Below are positions 26,109-39,191 of a DNA stretch of 64,000 nt, piece by piece. How positions within the stretch are numbered: the first letter of the stretch is position 1; every line of letters starts with the position of its first letter. Location: contig CM119268.1 in NCBI GenBank assembly GCA_051294375.1, forward strand, positions 4,921,878 through 4,985,877, given 5' to 3'. Position numbers and translations under genes: made by a program. Origin of the DNA: Paraspadella gotoi (taxonomy: Eukaryota; Chaetognatha). The notes under the pieces are model-generated. The model was not told the DNA's origin and ran no database searches. It saw nothing but the letters and a program-made list of their open reading frames with translations.

Positions 26109-29100
26109 CCCCAGCCTCTCCGCCAAGGTCAGTCGCACGTCTTCCCACGACAACGAATACGAGTCAGTTTCTCTCGGAGAACTCGAACCAGTTGCGACGC
26201 TGGGTGAGTTGTTGTTGTTGTTGTTGTTGTAGTTGTCGTGTTTGTTGTTTTTGTTGTTTTCACAGTTTTTGTTGTTGTTGTTTTGTTTTTGTTGTTGTTG
26301 TTTTTTTTCTCGTTGTTGTCTTTTTTTGTCGTCGTCATCGTCCTCATTTTCGTCGTCTTCGTCGTCATTGTCATCTTCGTCGTCGTGCTCGTCGTCGTCG
26401 TCGTCATTTGCGCGGAAGGTGAGAGGAAGTGGAACGGAAAGGCGACGCCCACGCACGGCGTCTTTGCGATGTTGGTGAATCTAGTCGACCAGTCATGTCG
26501 CTCGCAGATGTTGGTGAGTCTAGTCGGCCAGTCTCGCCACTCACTAATGTCGGCGAATCTTGTCGGTCGGACGCGGTTGGATTTTTTTTGTCTTTTCGTC
26601 ACGTCCAGTCGGACTGGTCAGTAGTCAGATGTCAGTCTCCAGTGGTCAGTGGTAAGTGGTCAGTCATCCCTAGCGCCACCAACTTCTCGACAAACCCTTA
26701 GCCTCACGCACTTAGCTTTAGTCCGTTTACGCCACGAACTTTGCGACGTTACCTTTGCGCCACAACCTTTGCGCCATAATCTTTGCGCTACTCAATTTCC
26801 TCAGCTACGCTTGGCCCTTTCCCTTTGCGTCACATTCTACATTTGCACCACATTTCTTTCTTAATTTATTTACATTTTGTCTTCCACCTTCTATTTTACG
26901 TTTTACGTTTTACGTCTCACATTTTACATTTCATTTCTTTGAATCATTACTGTTTTCATTTTGTCTCGAATTATTGGCTCATTTATCTTCTTCGGTTGGA
27001 AAGAAAACGAAAGAGAAAAGAAAAATTAAAAAGAAAAGAAACAGAAGCAACAAAAAAAGGAAAACATTAGTCGAAGCAGACGCTTTTTTCACTCTCTCAT
27101 CCTTTCGCACTGCTGGCAATCAATACCTTGATTGCAGTCACGAATCCGCACCATCAAAGTCTGGTAGCTTCCAACGGATTCCATTGCATTTGCCAAGAAT
27201 CGCGAGACTAAGAGAAACCAGAATCGAGCGACCAACCAAAACCGCCGGTCCCACTTTTCTTTTTCCCTCCCTACCTCCCTCCCTCCCTCACTCCCTTCCT
27301 CCCTCCCTTCCTTCCTCCCTCTAACTCCTTGCGGAAAGGGCGATAGACAATATTCGGCCACACTTATCGGCTTTTTTCCTTCTTCGGCTTCATTATCTTA
27401 ATCCAATCAACAATTTTCTAGAAAAGATGGTTATGATTTCGGAGGGTTGAATCAAATACGATAGTATACTTAATTATTACTTACACAGTAGTACAAAGCT
27501 ATTGTTAAATTTCATATTAAGGCACGAGCGGGGTAGCCTGTCGTGAGTCATCTTACTGCCATCGGCGCAGTTATATTCCGTAAGACCATCTCTCTCCCAA
27601 CGGCTCAACGCAGACGGTCATCTCTCTCTCTCTCTCTCTCTCTCTCAACGGCCCAACGCAGAGAGTCATCGTTGTGAGTGTGAATAGAGAGCAGGATTGG
27701 GATGGCGCCAGTGATGCCCTTCAGGATTGGGATGGCGCCAGTGATGCCTTTCAAGATTCGGATGGCGCCAGTGATGCCTTTCAGGATTGGGATGGCGCCA
27801 GTGATGCCCTTCAGGATTGGGATGGCGCCATTGATGCCTTTCACCAGCTGAGTCATTTTGGGATTCTTTGAACGAAGTCGGAAGTGAGGCGGTGTTGTTC
27901 GATTCCCGTCATACCGCCCTCTTTTTATCAAAAGTTTAATTTGTTATTGTTTTTGTTTTTGTTAATTTATACAAAATCATTTCAGTTTTTCTCCACCATC
28001 CTCCCCCACCCTCTCTTATCTTTTATCCCCCCATCCCTTTTCCTCACCCTCCCAGGCGTGGGTGGGTTCGGCCGAGTCGAACTCGTCCGCCTCAATCAAA
28101 ATCACAAACTCACCTTCGCGTTGAAGAGTTTGAAGAAACAACACGTGGTCGACACTCGCCAACAGGTGAGTCCGTTCCGGGGTTCCAACCACTGGTCTCA
28201 GGTTCGAACCCCGATAGTTTTGAAACCTTACATTCTGGGGTACATACATACATACATAAATACAGACAGCCTTACATTCTGGGTACTTTGCGTTTGTTCA
28301 ATAAAAAATTATTGGGTTAGATTTACGGAAGCTAAGTTAACGAACTTTTGCAAAAACTTATTTGACCATCATCTCGTAATAAAAAGATGATGACATTATT
28401 AGCAATCGCTTTAGGCCTTTGTTTTACGTTGGTTATTGATTCTTTACACAATGAATGATTTTATAAGGCTGAAAATGCAGAGACATTTTTTAAACAATCA
28501 ATTATTATGTTTATCATTACTCTCAAAAACGAGATAATAATGTCTGCGTATTTTTATCCTAACCAACTTATTCATTGAGCAAAAAGAGTCATTATTATTT
28601 AATTCAAATGCCATATCACGGCTGATATGACCCCCTTAGCCAAAATAAAACCTACCGTGAGCAGAATCCTTTCCTAACGCTCTCTTACTACTCCTCCTCC
28701 TCCTCCTCCTCCCTCACAGGAGCACGTGATCTGCGAGAAAGAGATTCTCCGAAAGATCAATTCTCCCTTCATCATCAGACTCTACAAGACATTCAAGGAC
28801 AACAAATACGTCTACATGCTCATGGAGGTTGGGGCCTTGCTGTTCTTCTTCCTCTTCTTGGTTGTCAATGGTTGTTGTCGAAATCTAATTGCAAATGAAA
28901 ACGAAATTCGAAAAATAATAACGTGATACATTGTGTGATACTACGGTAACGGTGGTGAAGGCCCGAGATTGTCCGAGACGCAGGGCATCTCACTGGTCGG
29001 CTTCGGGAGATTCAGACACTCGGAGGCTCTGGAGCGTTTATGAAATTGGAACAATCGACATAAAGATTATACATGTAGTCGGGCATTGCCTAGGTTCACC

Positions 29101-31939
29101 CCACCTATAAGCATGACACCTTCAGTCCTGACCCGATGGCTCATTGAGTAAAGCCATCAGCTCATGACCACTAGGTACCGGGTTCAATCCCAATCCGGTA
29201 CCTACCCTGCGGGAAGCGTGAAGACGGCCGTCAGCCGCCTTGGGGGCGTGGCAACCCCTCAAGCCTGGTTCCAAGCCCAGGACCTGTTCCATAGCTACTA
29301 AAGAGGGTTATAGCAGTTACGGATAGTCATCTTCAGCCCACTTAGCGCCTTATCCACATACATTCATTCAATAAATAATTTAACTTGGCCCTGACTTTGG
29401 ACCTTCTATGGTGGGTTAAGGTCTTCGTCTCTCTTACAAGATAATAACCCAACCCTGTTAGCACATTCAAATATTTTGCCAATTTTGTCGGGTTCGAACC
29501 AGGAACGAACCGTTGGAATACGTAAGACTATAAAAAATTTATTTATTTATTTATTTATTTATAAAAAAAACAAAATTTACTATTCGTTTTTAAAAAAACT
29601 TCAACTTCTCGAAAAAGAGAGAGAGAGAGAGAAAAAAATCTCATTTCTGGCTTCAGATTCGCGTTCTTCACTCACTTGCCACTTCCGCGTCGTCGTCGTC
29701 GTCGTCGTCGTCTTCCTCCATTTTCCTCCTTTTTTCCTTCCAGATGGCGTCGTCTGTCGAGAAAGCTTTAGCTTGTCGGCCTCCAGAGTTTTCCAGCTAA
29801 ATCAGCCATAAAACTCTCGACGAAAAAAAAACCGCCACAAAACATTCACTAAAAAAAAAAGATGCAGTAAAAGCTTTTCAAGAAATCAGCCATAGTTCGA
29901 GTTAAAGAACCCTGGGACCAGACGATTGTCTTTGCATGAAGCTGTTACTTCAATGTTACTTCAGTGATAATTCTGTGATGCTTCAGTGTTAGCTTTAGCG
30001 TTAGCTTTAAGGGCTGTCATTCACAACAAAAAAAAACCTTCAAATTCTTTCCATTTTTTTTCTTTCAAAATCATTTCATAATGAGCAATGAGCATGTCAT
30101 CAGAAAGTCGATGATATTGATGATATAATGATGATGATGATGATGTTAACGACGACGACGGCAACAACGACGATAATGACAATGATCAATGATGAAGTTA
30201 ATGATGAGGAGGATAATGATCGATGATTTATGATAATGAAAATAGCAAGAATCTCTTCCACTTTTCATTTGACACGATATTCACTGCCACCGGTCCCCCC
30301 TCTCTGCCCCCCCCCACCGCCTTTCACAGGTTTGTCTTGGCGGCGAGTTGTGGTCCATCCTTCGAGACAAAGGCCATTTCGACGAGCAGACGACGAGATT
30401 CTACGTGGGGTGTGTGATCGAAGCTTTGGCTTATCTTCATAAGAGGACGATCGTGTACAGAGATTTGAAGCCTGAAAACCTTCTCGTCGATTCTGAGGTA
30501 TTGAATATAATAATAATAATAATAATATTGATAATATGAATAATATTAGTAATAATAACAAAATTCGGTTGACTTAATATGAATTGACAAAAATTTAACA
30601 AGAATGACAAGTTTATTAATTCTCCTCGTCTTCGTCGTCGTCTTCATCGTCGTCTTCGTCGTCGTCATTCCCTTGTCGCTATTTACCTTGGCGTTTAAAA
30701 CTCGCTGCCCATCACTTTAAATGCTGCTTCTTAGGCCAGTTAAAAGCTGGTTTATTTATTTATTTGTTTATTTATTTATATGCTATTGTTATTGTGTATA
30801 CAAATAATAAGAACCCGCATAAGACCTGGGACTTAAGTTGTCGATCGCCATCTTTCGCCAACTCTGTCTCTGTCAAACGACGCTGACTGCGCCCACTTCC
30901 GGCCGCGTTGGCGTTGCAAGACTGACGCGATGATTTCACGAAAGCAGCGCCAACTTTCGGCCGTCTTGACATCGTCCTCCGCACCGACGAAAAAAAAAAA
31001 GAATTAAGATTTGTGACCTCAGTCTGACCTCCCGTTTATCACGCTGAGCCCAATGACCCCTTATGACCTTTTGAACCCCTGACTCTTTAGTCTGTGACCC
31101 CTTCTGACCTTTCGAAACCCTTGACTTTTTAGTCTCTAGTTTTTTCGCCCAAGTCAAACGAATATTTACGAGAAATAGTGAAATGTTCACATATGAGAAT
31201 TCGTGATTTCAGGCATACTTTAGCGCTCCATCTCTGCTTAAAGTTTAGCATTAATTTTGGTAAGAAATTAGGGTTTAGTATTAAATATTAAACGAGGATT
31301 GGTTTTGGCCGATATTTATTAAATTTTCATGAAATCTCGATGGTTTTACCACATCTTATTCAAAAGATTTCAACATATCACGGGATAATGATCGAAAGTG
31401 CCTCACACCCTCCTCCCCATCTATCAGGGCTACGTGAAACTCTGCGACTTTGGTTTCGCCAAGAAAGTCCCCAACGGAAGCAAGACCTACACCTTCTGCG
31501 GGACGCCAGAGTACGTCAGCCCCGAGATCATCCTCAATAAGGGACACGATCACGCGTCGGATTTTTGGTCACTTGGCATTTTGGTCTACGAACTGTTCAC
31601 TGGTGAGCGGAAGGGCCCCTTATTTTGAAAAATAAATAGAGTTAATTAAATAAAGTTAATTAAAGTTAATAACGTTAATTAAAGTTAATTAAAGAAATGT
31701 GAATTTAGAAAATGTTTCGGTTCGTTTCAGATTCTTTTTTCCCCTCGATTTCTTTCTTTTTTTACTTCTGTGTTTTTGTTGTTTTAATTTTTTTTCTTTT
31801 CTCTTTTTTTGTTTTTCTTTCTTTTTTGTTTTAAATTTTTTCTTCTGCTTTTTCTCCTCTCTGTGCCAATTGAGAAACCTCGTCTTATCACGTCATGAAT
31901 CAGGGTCATGGGGCAGACGATGGCAATTCTCATTCTCTT

Positions 31940-32024
<85 letters not shown>

Positions 32025-32125
32025 ATCTTTATACACGTACGTACACGTATGTACAGTACAGTACGTATTGTACACGTATCATCGCGGCAGAGTTTCATCA
32101 TGTCTTGTCTTGGTTTATGTAATCT

Positions 32126-32222
<97 letters not shown>

Positions 32223-33112
32223 ATTACTAGGTATCATTTTTAGCTGCTACTACCATTTGTTATCAGGCGCGCCCCCGTTTTTCCGGCCAAAACCCGATGA
32301 AGACTTACAACTTGATCTTGAAAGGAATCGATCACATCAGTTTCAGCCGATCATCCCGAGATCGCGCAGAATCTCATCAAGAGACTCTGCAGGACGAACC
32401 CGTCGGAGAGAATCGGTGAGAAGAGAGTGGGGGGCGTGGCGGGGGTGGGGAAGAGGATGAGGCGTTGGTTTTGGGTGGGGTGTGGAAGGAATGACTGGGA
32501 GGAAAAATTCATTTCGTGATTGCGAAAGATTTTTTTTTTTTGGAAAGAAATAAAGTAAAGAAAGAAATAAACAAACAAAGAAGCAAAAGAATTAATAATC
32601 AAAACAAATAACAATCAAATTAAAAATAAATAAATAAAAGAATAAATGCACAAATTAAAAAATAACAAACAATCTAGTAAACAAAAAAATAACAAACAAA
32701 CGAATAAACAATAAAATAAACAAACAAACAAAATATTAAAATAATAAATAAACAAAAATATAAAAATTTAAAAAAAAACACAAAACGGCACAAATCAACA
32801 AAATTAAAAAAATTCATTCACTCAAGGTGTTACTTAGAATGCTTGAAAAAGGAGGGCAATATTTTGATATAGTTACGGAAACCAAGTGAGTCTTGATGAA
32901 AAGCTTGCAGTGTCTTGTCAGAGGGTTGGAAGCCTAAACACCTCATAATTTGTTGTTCACGAAGAGGAAAGCTGATTTACTAAAAAGAATGGATTATTTA
33001 TATATCGGTTTTCACTTGCAAAGATATTATTAAATTTTTTTTTTTTTTTTTTAACAGGAAACGCGAAAGATGGAATACTGGACATCAAAAGGCATAAGTG
33101 GTATCAGGTAAG

Positions 33113-33184
<72 letters not shown>

Positions 33185-33370
33185 TCCACTAACACTCCAC
33201 CCTTTCCCCACCCCCAGGGCTTCGACTGGACAGGCCTTACCACCCGCAACATCTCCCCCCCGTTCGTGCCAAATATCAAAGGGCCCGGGGATCACAACAA
33301 CTTCGATTCATATCCCAAAGACAACGAGATTCCTCCCGACGAACTCAGCGGCTGGGACGCCAACTTTTAA
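26109..33370 (+). CDS. cGMP-dependent protein kinase, linker and catalytic half, exons 9-16
   Basis: Continues the gene at 7115. Exons: 26109-26203 (5' part lost in the gap), 28056-28165, 28720-28827, 30330-30497, 31428-31602, 32267-32415, 33058-33107 and 33218-33370 (TAA). All junction phases agree. Kinase landmarks: glycine loop [13 protein letters not shown] lysine in FALKSL, hinge YMLMEVCLGGEL, catalytic loop [15 protein letters not shown], activation loop TFCGTPEY with SPE instead of the usual APE, PPF, and the AGC-type tail ending SGWDANF. The product would phosphorylate Ser/Thr under cGMP control. Exon 14 has one extra T and two missing T compared with copy C, breaking frame locally; I treat these as base errors. 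The modelled protein is about 775 residues plus a missing N-terminus, longer than vertebrate PKG1 and in the range of invertebrate PKGs. Introns hold microsatellites, SINE-like repeats and a 30-bp minisatellite. Confidence 0.95.
26204..27670. other. PKG intron 9, first part: no gene seen
   Basis: Begins with GTT and GTC/GTT trinucleotide runs (26211-26415), then mixed AT-rich sequence and a CCCT-rich run (27264-27320). The reading frames across it are low-complexity or short and have no family signature. Confidence 0.7.
27690..27850. repeat. 30-bp minisatellite GGATTGGGATGGCGCCAGTGATGCC...
   Basis: Five to six tandem 30-base units, each with GATGGCGCCAGTGATGCC, in PKG intron 9. Because 30 is a multiple of three, one frame stays open and encodes a ten-residue Asp-rich repeat ([14 protein letters not shown]). 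It sits between proven exons with no splice context, so I do not call it coding. A shorter, more degraded inverted copy is near 25755-25885. Confidence 0.85.
29075..29363 (+). mobile_element. tRNA-derived SINE-like insertion, absent in the other copy
   Basis: A 289-base segment has a tRNA-like head at about 29126-29202 (A-box-like TGGCTCATTGAG, B-box-like GGTTCAATCCC inside an ACCGG/CCGGT arm) and a body that recurs at 7834-7955. ATACAT flanks it on both sides. The inverted copy in contig C (near 24527-24537) reads straight through the empty site. It lies in PKG intron 11. Confidence 0.75.
29364..29590 (+). repeat. Dispersed repeat with B-box and (TTTA)n tail
   Basis: Contains CATTCAATAAATAATTTAAC, then CCCTGACTTTGGAC, later a B-box-like GGTTCGAACC, and a (TTTA)n run at 29537-29563. 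The first part recurs at 47610-47700 in FMO intron 7, so this is a dispersed family and probably another SINE-type element. The inverted copy is around 24350-24530. Confidence 0.5.
32128..32218. repeat. (GA)n microsatellite
   Basis: About 90 bases of pure GA in PKG intron 13, close before exon 14. The inverted copy has a shorter, interrupted tract at 21843-21925. Confidence 0.95.
33108..33217. repeat. PKG intron 15, almost entirely a GA tract
   Basis: The 110-base intron is a GTAAGT donor, a GA tract of about 68 bases and a CT-rich acceptor. AGTGGA before the tract and TCCACT after it are complementary. The same intron is at 38929-39038 in contig E. Confidence 0.9.
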
Positions 33371-33568
33371 AGATCAATTCAAAAAATCCCGCGCGAATCG
33401 AAGAGACTAAAAAAATAGAAAAAGAAAAAAGAAAGAAGATTTTTAAAATTCGTCGTACTTGTAGTGTGATTATTTCTTCTTTTTTTTTAAATTTTTGTCA
33501 TTACTACCCTTCTTCGTTTTTTTCGGAGAAACCTAAAATTGTTTTTTTTGCGAGTGAGAAAGAGAGTA

Positions 33569-33655
<87 letters not shown>

Positions 33656-33899
33656 CGGAGGGGCTGGGGAGAGATAAGTGGTGCACTAGAATTGAAATGA
33701 TATGAAATAAGTATCACAATTCTCTATTTATCTCGCAAAATTAGGTTTCTTCGAATTTTTATAAGTGTTTTTTATTTGTTTTTTTTTTCTTGTTAGTAAA
33801 AAGTCACCAAACCCAAAAATCGTCTTTTTTTTATGTTTTAATCTTTACTTATTCTCATCGACTTTCTCACCGCCAGTCGTAACCAATTTTTTGTGCTTT

Positions 33900-33939
<40 letters not shown>

Positions 33940-35449
33940 ATCTCTGTATCTCTCGTTATTTTTTTTTACTCTTCCTCTCTCTTTCTCTCTCTCTCCCTCC
34001 CTCTCTCTCTCTCTTTCACACTCTCTCCGCCAGTGATCCTCCCCGCCCTATTTTTTCCGTTTAAATTCTTTAAACATTTCAAATTATGGACCCCTTTGGT
34101 ATGAATATTCTCTCTCTCTCTCAACTATAACAAACACCGTCGTTGAAAATCCTTTGTTTTAAATTGCCGAATATCCCCCTCCTCCTCATTCCACCGAATC
34201 CCCCTCTCCCATCTCTTGACATCATCGCTCGATTAAAAACAAAACAAAAACAAACAATTGCATTTGTTTACATTTAAGAAATCGAGCTTAGCCTTAGAGA
34301 GTGAAGAAAAGACGTATTAGTTACTCAAGTATCACAGAAATTAAAGAGAGAAATGGAGGGAAAGCTGCACTTTTTTAGCATTAGATAATAATTATAAAAA
34401 CAATACGCCGAATAAAAATTAGTAAAAACGATTTCATATGCTGTTACCGAATTTAAACCCCAACATACATAGCATAGGATATTTTTGCCTAAAATGAGCA
34501 AAAACTTAACCTGATCGCTTTTAACCTATTACTTAATGATTTAAATTACTAATAATCATTTATCGTCTCAGGTAAATCAACTCCGAAACCTCAATATTAA
34601 GAAAAAGATTAAGATTCCGTTCACGAATACTGTAAACGCGGATGCAGAGAAGCTGCGACAGTGACGGCTGCCGCTGCTGGAACAAATCTTTGCAAAACTC
34701 GCAGTACCTTCGTTTTAGATTCTTTATGTCCGTATCACAGGATCAGTCAAGTATTCTAATCCAATTACTGGACCTGTTTTCTTCAAACTGAACACTAAAC
34801 ACTAAATAAAAAGCGAGAGATCCTCGCTCGCTAATTTTCCCAAACTCCGGTTCAATTTCAAACTGGCGACTGTGTCAGCTGTTGAGGTTTTTGGTCTTAA
34901 AAAGATCAAATGATCTTTGATCCTCTCGCGATATCTCTTTTCATTTAGACCAGACAAAACACAGCCGGAAATCAGCTGGCGTCAGTAAAAACACTTGTTG
35001 AGACGAACCCGTAGTGCTGTACTAAATAGTAAATACCTAATTGTAACGGGGGATTCGTCAATATCAAATCTTGATATGATTTGCTCATAACTGGTAAAAT
35101 ACACAACGCATTAAAATTTAAGTTAAAAACTAAAAACAGCATAGTATACATTTAAATTTTTTTAAATTTGCAAACTTACTTACAAAAATATATATATACA
35201 TTGGAACTTCAAAGTCTTAGGACCTAAGATACACTAGACAATTTACACATATTAACAATCTTAGAAAAAAGATTATTAATATCACGAGACATTGTTGAAA
35301 CAACCTACCGTATTATAACTCAATATAACTCTAGAAAAAACATACCTAACTCTACTTACTAACTCGATTCTACTTTAGGTTTAAGCAAAAACTTAAAAAA
35401 AAAAAATTTAATCAAAACATAAAACCTAAAAAAAAACTAAATCCAAAAA
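33371..35449. other. PKG 3' region and FMO upstream region, contig D
   Basis: No coding content is seen. PKG 3'-flanking sequence carries a GA tract (33568-33652), CT tracts (33902-33940, 33974-34015) and AT-rich DNA up to the FMO start codon. The sequence at 34616-34690 (GCGGATGCAGAGAAGCTGCG) is locally GC-rich but has no open frame of note. The duplicate of this stretch is 39192-41192. Confidence 0.75.
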
Positions 35450-35960
35450 ATGGCGACTTCCGGCCGCAAGCGAGTGGGCGTGGTCGGCGCGGGCGTTTCC
35501 GGACTTGCAGCCTTGAAGCAATGTCTAGACGCCGGGCTGGAACCGACGGCCTTCGAGCGACACTCCCGCCTCGGCGGCATTTGGGCATTCGACGAGACAC
35601 TCCGGGATGGACAAGGCTCCGCTCTTTACGAGGCCGTCGTAACCAACACCTCCAAGGAGATCTCGTGCTTTTCCGGTGAGTCGAGAATGTTTACTCTTTT
35701 ATCTTTATTTTATTAACTCTGATTTTGGTTATACCATATAAGTTATGGTGTATGTTGATAAAATTTCGTAAATTCCACGCTTTTCTTTTGTATCATTTCA
35801 GTCAAATAATTCAGACTGATTCTCTATTTATCGTCGTTTATTTATCATCTAAAAACATAAGAGAGTGGTTATTTGAATACAATTTAAAAGCCTGAAAAGG
35901 TTAATAAAAACATTTTACGACTTTACGAAAAGGGAAGCTAAGTACAGTTAATAAACTGGA

Positions 35961-35965
<5 letters not shown>

Positions 35966-36047
<82 letters not shown>
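35966..36047. repeat. (GA)n microsatellite, FMO intron 1 (copy D)
   Basis: An 82-base GA tract. The same tract in copy E (41710-41752) is about half as long, a length difference that could be allelic. Confidence 0.95.
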
Positions 36048-36049
<2 letters not shown>

Positions 36050-37018
36050 TCGATTGAAAGCATTCAGGGTCCTGCTACAACCCTCCATAGCCTGTTATTT
36101 ACCGACTTAACAATTTTTACATTGGTTGATCAAATTTAAATACGTAATAATATATAAATATATTATAACAAGTTGGTTTCCCCCCCCCCCGCGCCCTTCC
36201 TTCCGTCGACTTCGTCCTTACCCAAAACAATCTTAAGACTTTCCCTACCACCTCAAAGACCCGCCTTACTTACCTCATCGTAAAGTCCTTAGCTATTACC
36301 AAAGATTCGCCCAACACCACAAGCTCGTTGATCGCATCCGCTTCGGCACGAGCGTCGTCCGAATAGAGAGGGCGCCACGGGACGGTGAGAGGGCGCCGGG
36401 GGACGGGAAGACGGCGTCGTCCACCGTCGACGATTCCGGCTGGAAGATAAAGACGAAAACGACCGACGAAAATGGGGAAACGAAAGAAGAAGAACATATT
36501 TTCGATTTCGTTCTTTTGTGCAGCGGAGTTTATTCGAAACCTTTTGTGCCGGGTGAGTTATTTGTTAAGATTTATTAGATAATTTTGAATGGTTGATGGA
36601 GTCATTTTGAATCGTTCGATTTGTTAATTCTTGAATTGTAGGATTTATTTTAAAATTTCAGTTTTCGTGATGTATCTTTTGATTCATCTATTGATTAATC
36701 TATTGATTAATCTATTTATTGATTAAATGATTATTTGATATATCATCGACGGTAAATCGTTGCTTGATTTCTGTTCTCTTTTTTTATTTCCAATAACGCC
36801 CAGATATCCCCGGCCTCTCTTCCTTCGCGGCCGCGTCATCCACTCGAACGAGTTCCGGCGCGCCGCCGATTTTTCCGGCGCCGATGTCGTCGTCGTCATC
36901 GGCGCGTCTCACTCGGCCGGCGACGTCGCCGTCGAGGCTTCGCGAGTCGTTGATCAAGTTTGGTTGAGCGCGAGGAATGGGACTTGGATAATACCCAGGG
37001 CGGTGGGTAAAATGGGGA

Positions 37019-37020
<2 letters not shown>

Positions 37021-37103
<83 letters not shown>
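37021..37103. repeat. (CT)n microsatellite, FMO intron 3 (copy D)
   Basis: A CT tract makes up most of the short intron 3. The partner tract is at 42727-42801. Confidence 0.95.
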
Positions 37104-37107
<4 letters not shown>

Positions 37108-38279
37108 CATCGATGCTATATAACCCGGACATACGATATCTCTCTCTCCAACGCTACGTCGCAGGGTCCCGGCGGGCGTTCCTGTCGACTTCTCTCGCCC
37201 TGACGCGCTTCAATCAACTCTGGGTTCCAGAGTCTGTCCGCTCCTTCATCGGCGGGCGCAACCCTCGACGGAGGATCGGGCACGAGCGGTTTGGGCGAAA
37301 TCGACCCGACCCCTCCTGCAGGGCAGCACCATGGTCAACGACGAGATTGCTGGCGAGGATCCTGGCCGGAGAGGTGAGAAGCCGGCGAGGTGGGATGTGG
37401 AGGATAGAAACTGGGGACTGAGTAATTTTAAGATCTGAGGAAAGCCAGAAAGATTTAAGGTGCGACTGGGTGATGGCGCTAAACGAGACAGACTGACAGA
37501 AGGACGGATTGAAATATCTGTTTCTGCCTTACTGTCATGCGGGTCAGTAGAAATATAGGTTACGATTTAGCGCGACAATGTGACAATAAGGTTAGGGTGA
37601 ATAACTAGTATAAAAAATCAGAAGAAATAGGAACCGGTAAGTGACTACATTTATTTGATATTTGAAACATTGTGTTTTTTTCCTTTCTGTTTCGTGAAGA
37701 GACCGTATGTGAGTCTGAAACATGTCCGTTTCACTATGAAATAAAAATCGTTGTTAAATCTTCTTCATAGCTTTGTATTTGAAACATATTAAATGCGGGC
37801 AAAAATCAAACTTTTAATGTTTAAAAAATAAATTCCGAGCTAACCTTACGTTAGGACTAAAATGCTTAGACGAATTCAAATAAAAGTTTTAAATATACAG
37901 TAAAGTTATAAAACTTTTATTAACTGACAGATAAAAGCCTAAGCCCAGACGTCAAACGTTTCACTCAAAATGGAATCGAATTCGTTGATGGAACGAAAGT
38001 AGAAAATGTCGACGTCGTCGTCTTCGCTACCGTGGTAAGTCTCCGATACAGTCTGGACAACAGGTGTGAGTACGAGCGATTTTAAATACGGAAATTTAAC
38101 ATACGTGATTTTTATGCGCAGTTTCTATTTTTAAATGAAAATTATTGCCATAAATAATTACAACAATATAATTTCACAATTACTAATAAGTTTTATACAA
38201 GTTTATAATCTCGCTTGCGGTAGTTACATGACCTGAAAGCAATCATAACTTGACTTTTATTCTTGCAAAATAAAAAAAA

Positions 38280-38304
38280 NNNNNNNNNNNNNNNNNNNNN
38301 NNNN
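38280..38304. other. Assembly gap, 25 N
   Basis: Separates contigs D and E, whose ends in fact overlap by about 5.7 kb (32487-38279 and 38305-43968). Confidence 1.
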
Positions 38305-38878
38305 GAAGGAATGACTGGGAGGAAAAATTCATTTCGTGATTGCGAAAGATTTTTTTTTTTGGAAAGAAATAAAGTAAAGAAAGAAATAAACAAACAAAGA
38401 AGCAAAAGAATTAATAATCAAACAAATAACAATCAAATTAAAAAATAAATAAATAAAAGAATAAATGCACAAATTAAAAAATAACAAACAATCTAGTAAA
38501 CAAAAAAATAACAAACAAACGAATAAACAATAAAATAAACAAACAAACAAAATATTAAAATAATAAATAAACAAAAATATAAAAATTTAAAAAAAAACAC
38601 AAAACGGCACAAATCAAACAAAATTAAAAAAATTCATTCAACTCAAGGTGTTACTTAGAATGCTTGAAAAAGGAGGCAATATTTTGATATAGTTACGGAA
38701 ACCAAGTGAGTCTTGATGAAAAGCTTGCAGTGTCTTGTCAGAGGGTTGGAAGCCTAAACACCTCATAATTTGTTGTTCACGAAGAGAGAAAGCTGATTTA
38801 CTAAAAAGAATGGATTATTTATATATCGGTTTTCACTTGCAAAGATATTATTAAATTTTTTTTTTTTTTTTTTAACAG

Positions 38879-38933
38879 GAAACGCGAAAGATGGAATACT
38901 GGACATCAAAAGGCATAAGTGGTATCAGGTAAG

Positions 38934-39005
<72 letters not shown>

Positions 39006-39191
39006 TCCACTAACACTCCACCCTTTCCCCACCCCCAGGGCTTCGACTGGACAGGCCTTACCACCCGCAACATCTCCCCCCCGTTCGTGCCAAATATCAA
39101 AGGCCCCGGGGATCACAACAACTTCGATTCATATCCCAAAGACAACGAGATTCCTCCCGACGAACTCAGCGGCTGGGACGCCAACTTTTAA
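38879..39191 (+). pseudogene. PKG exons 15-16, duplicate in contig E
   Basis: Exons 38879-38928 and 39039-39191 repeat 33058-33370 at the same lengths and end in the same SGWDANF stop. One visible exonic difference is synonymous (GGC against GGG, Gly). The rest of the gene is not upstream in this contig. It is intact in itself and counts as the other copy of the PKG 3' end. Confidence 0.9.

Larger units (their letters stand above)
35450..38034 (+). pseudogene. FMO exons 1-5, partial duplicate in contig D
   Basis: Exon equivalents are 35450-35675, 36238-36552, 36804-37002, 37165-37373 and 37931-38034. Exons 1 and 2 are intact and the same length as in contig E. Exon 3 is one base short (TCGCGGCC for TCGCCGGCC), exon 4 has several one-base indels that break the frame, and exon 5 is three bases long with a GTGG change at its donor. 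The copy stops at the N run in intron 5, so exons 6-8 are absent. It is an overlapping contig end, not an independent FMO paralogue. Confidence 0.85.

Noticed and set aside
27690-27850. CRISPR-like array
   Set aside because: Units are directly adjacent without spacers and lie in an animal intron; it is a minisatellite.
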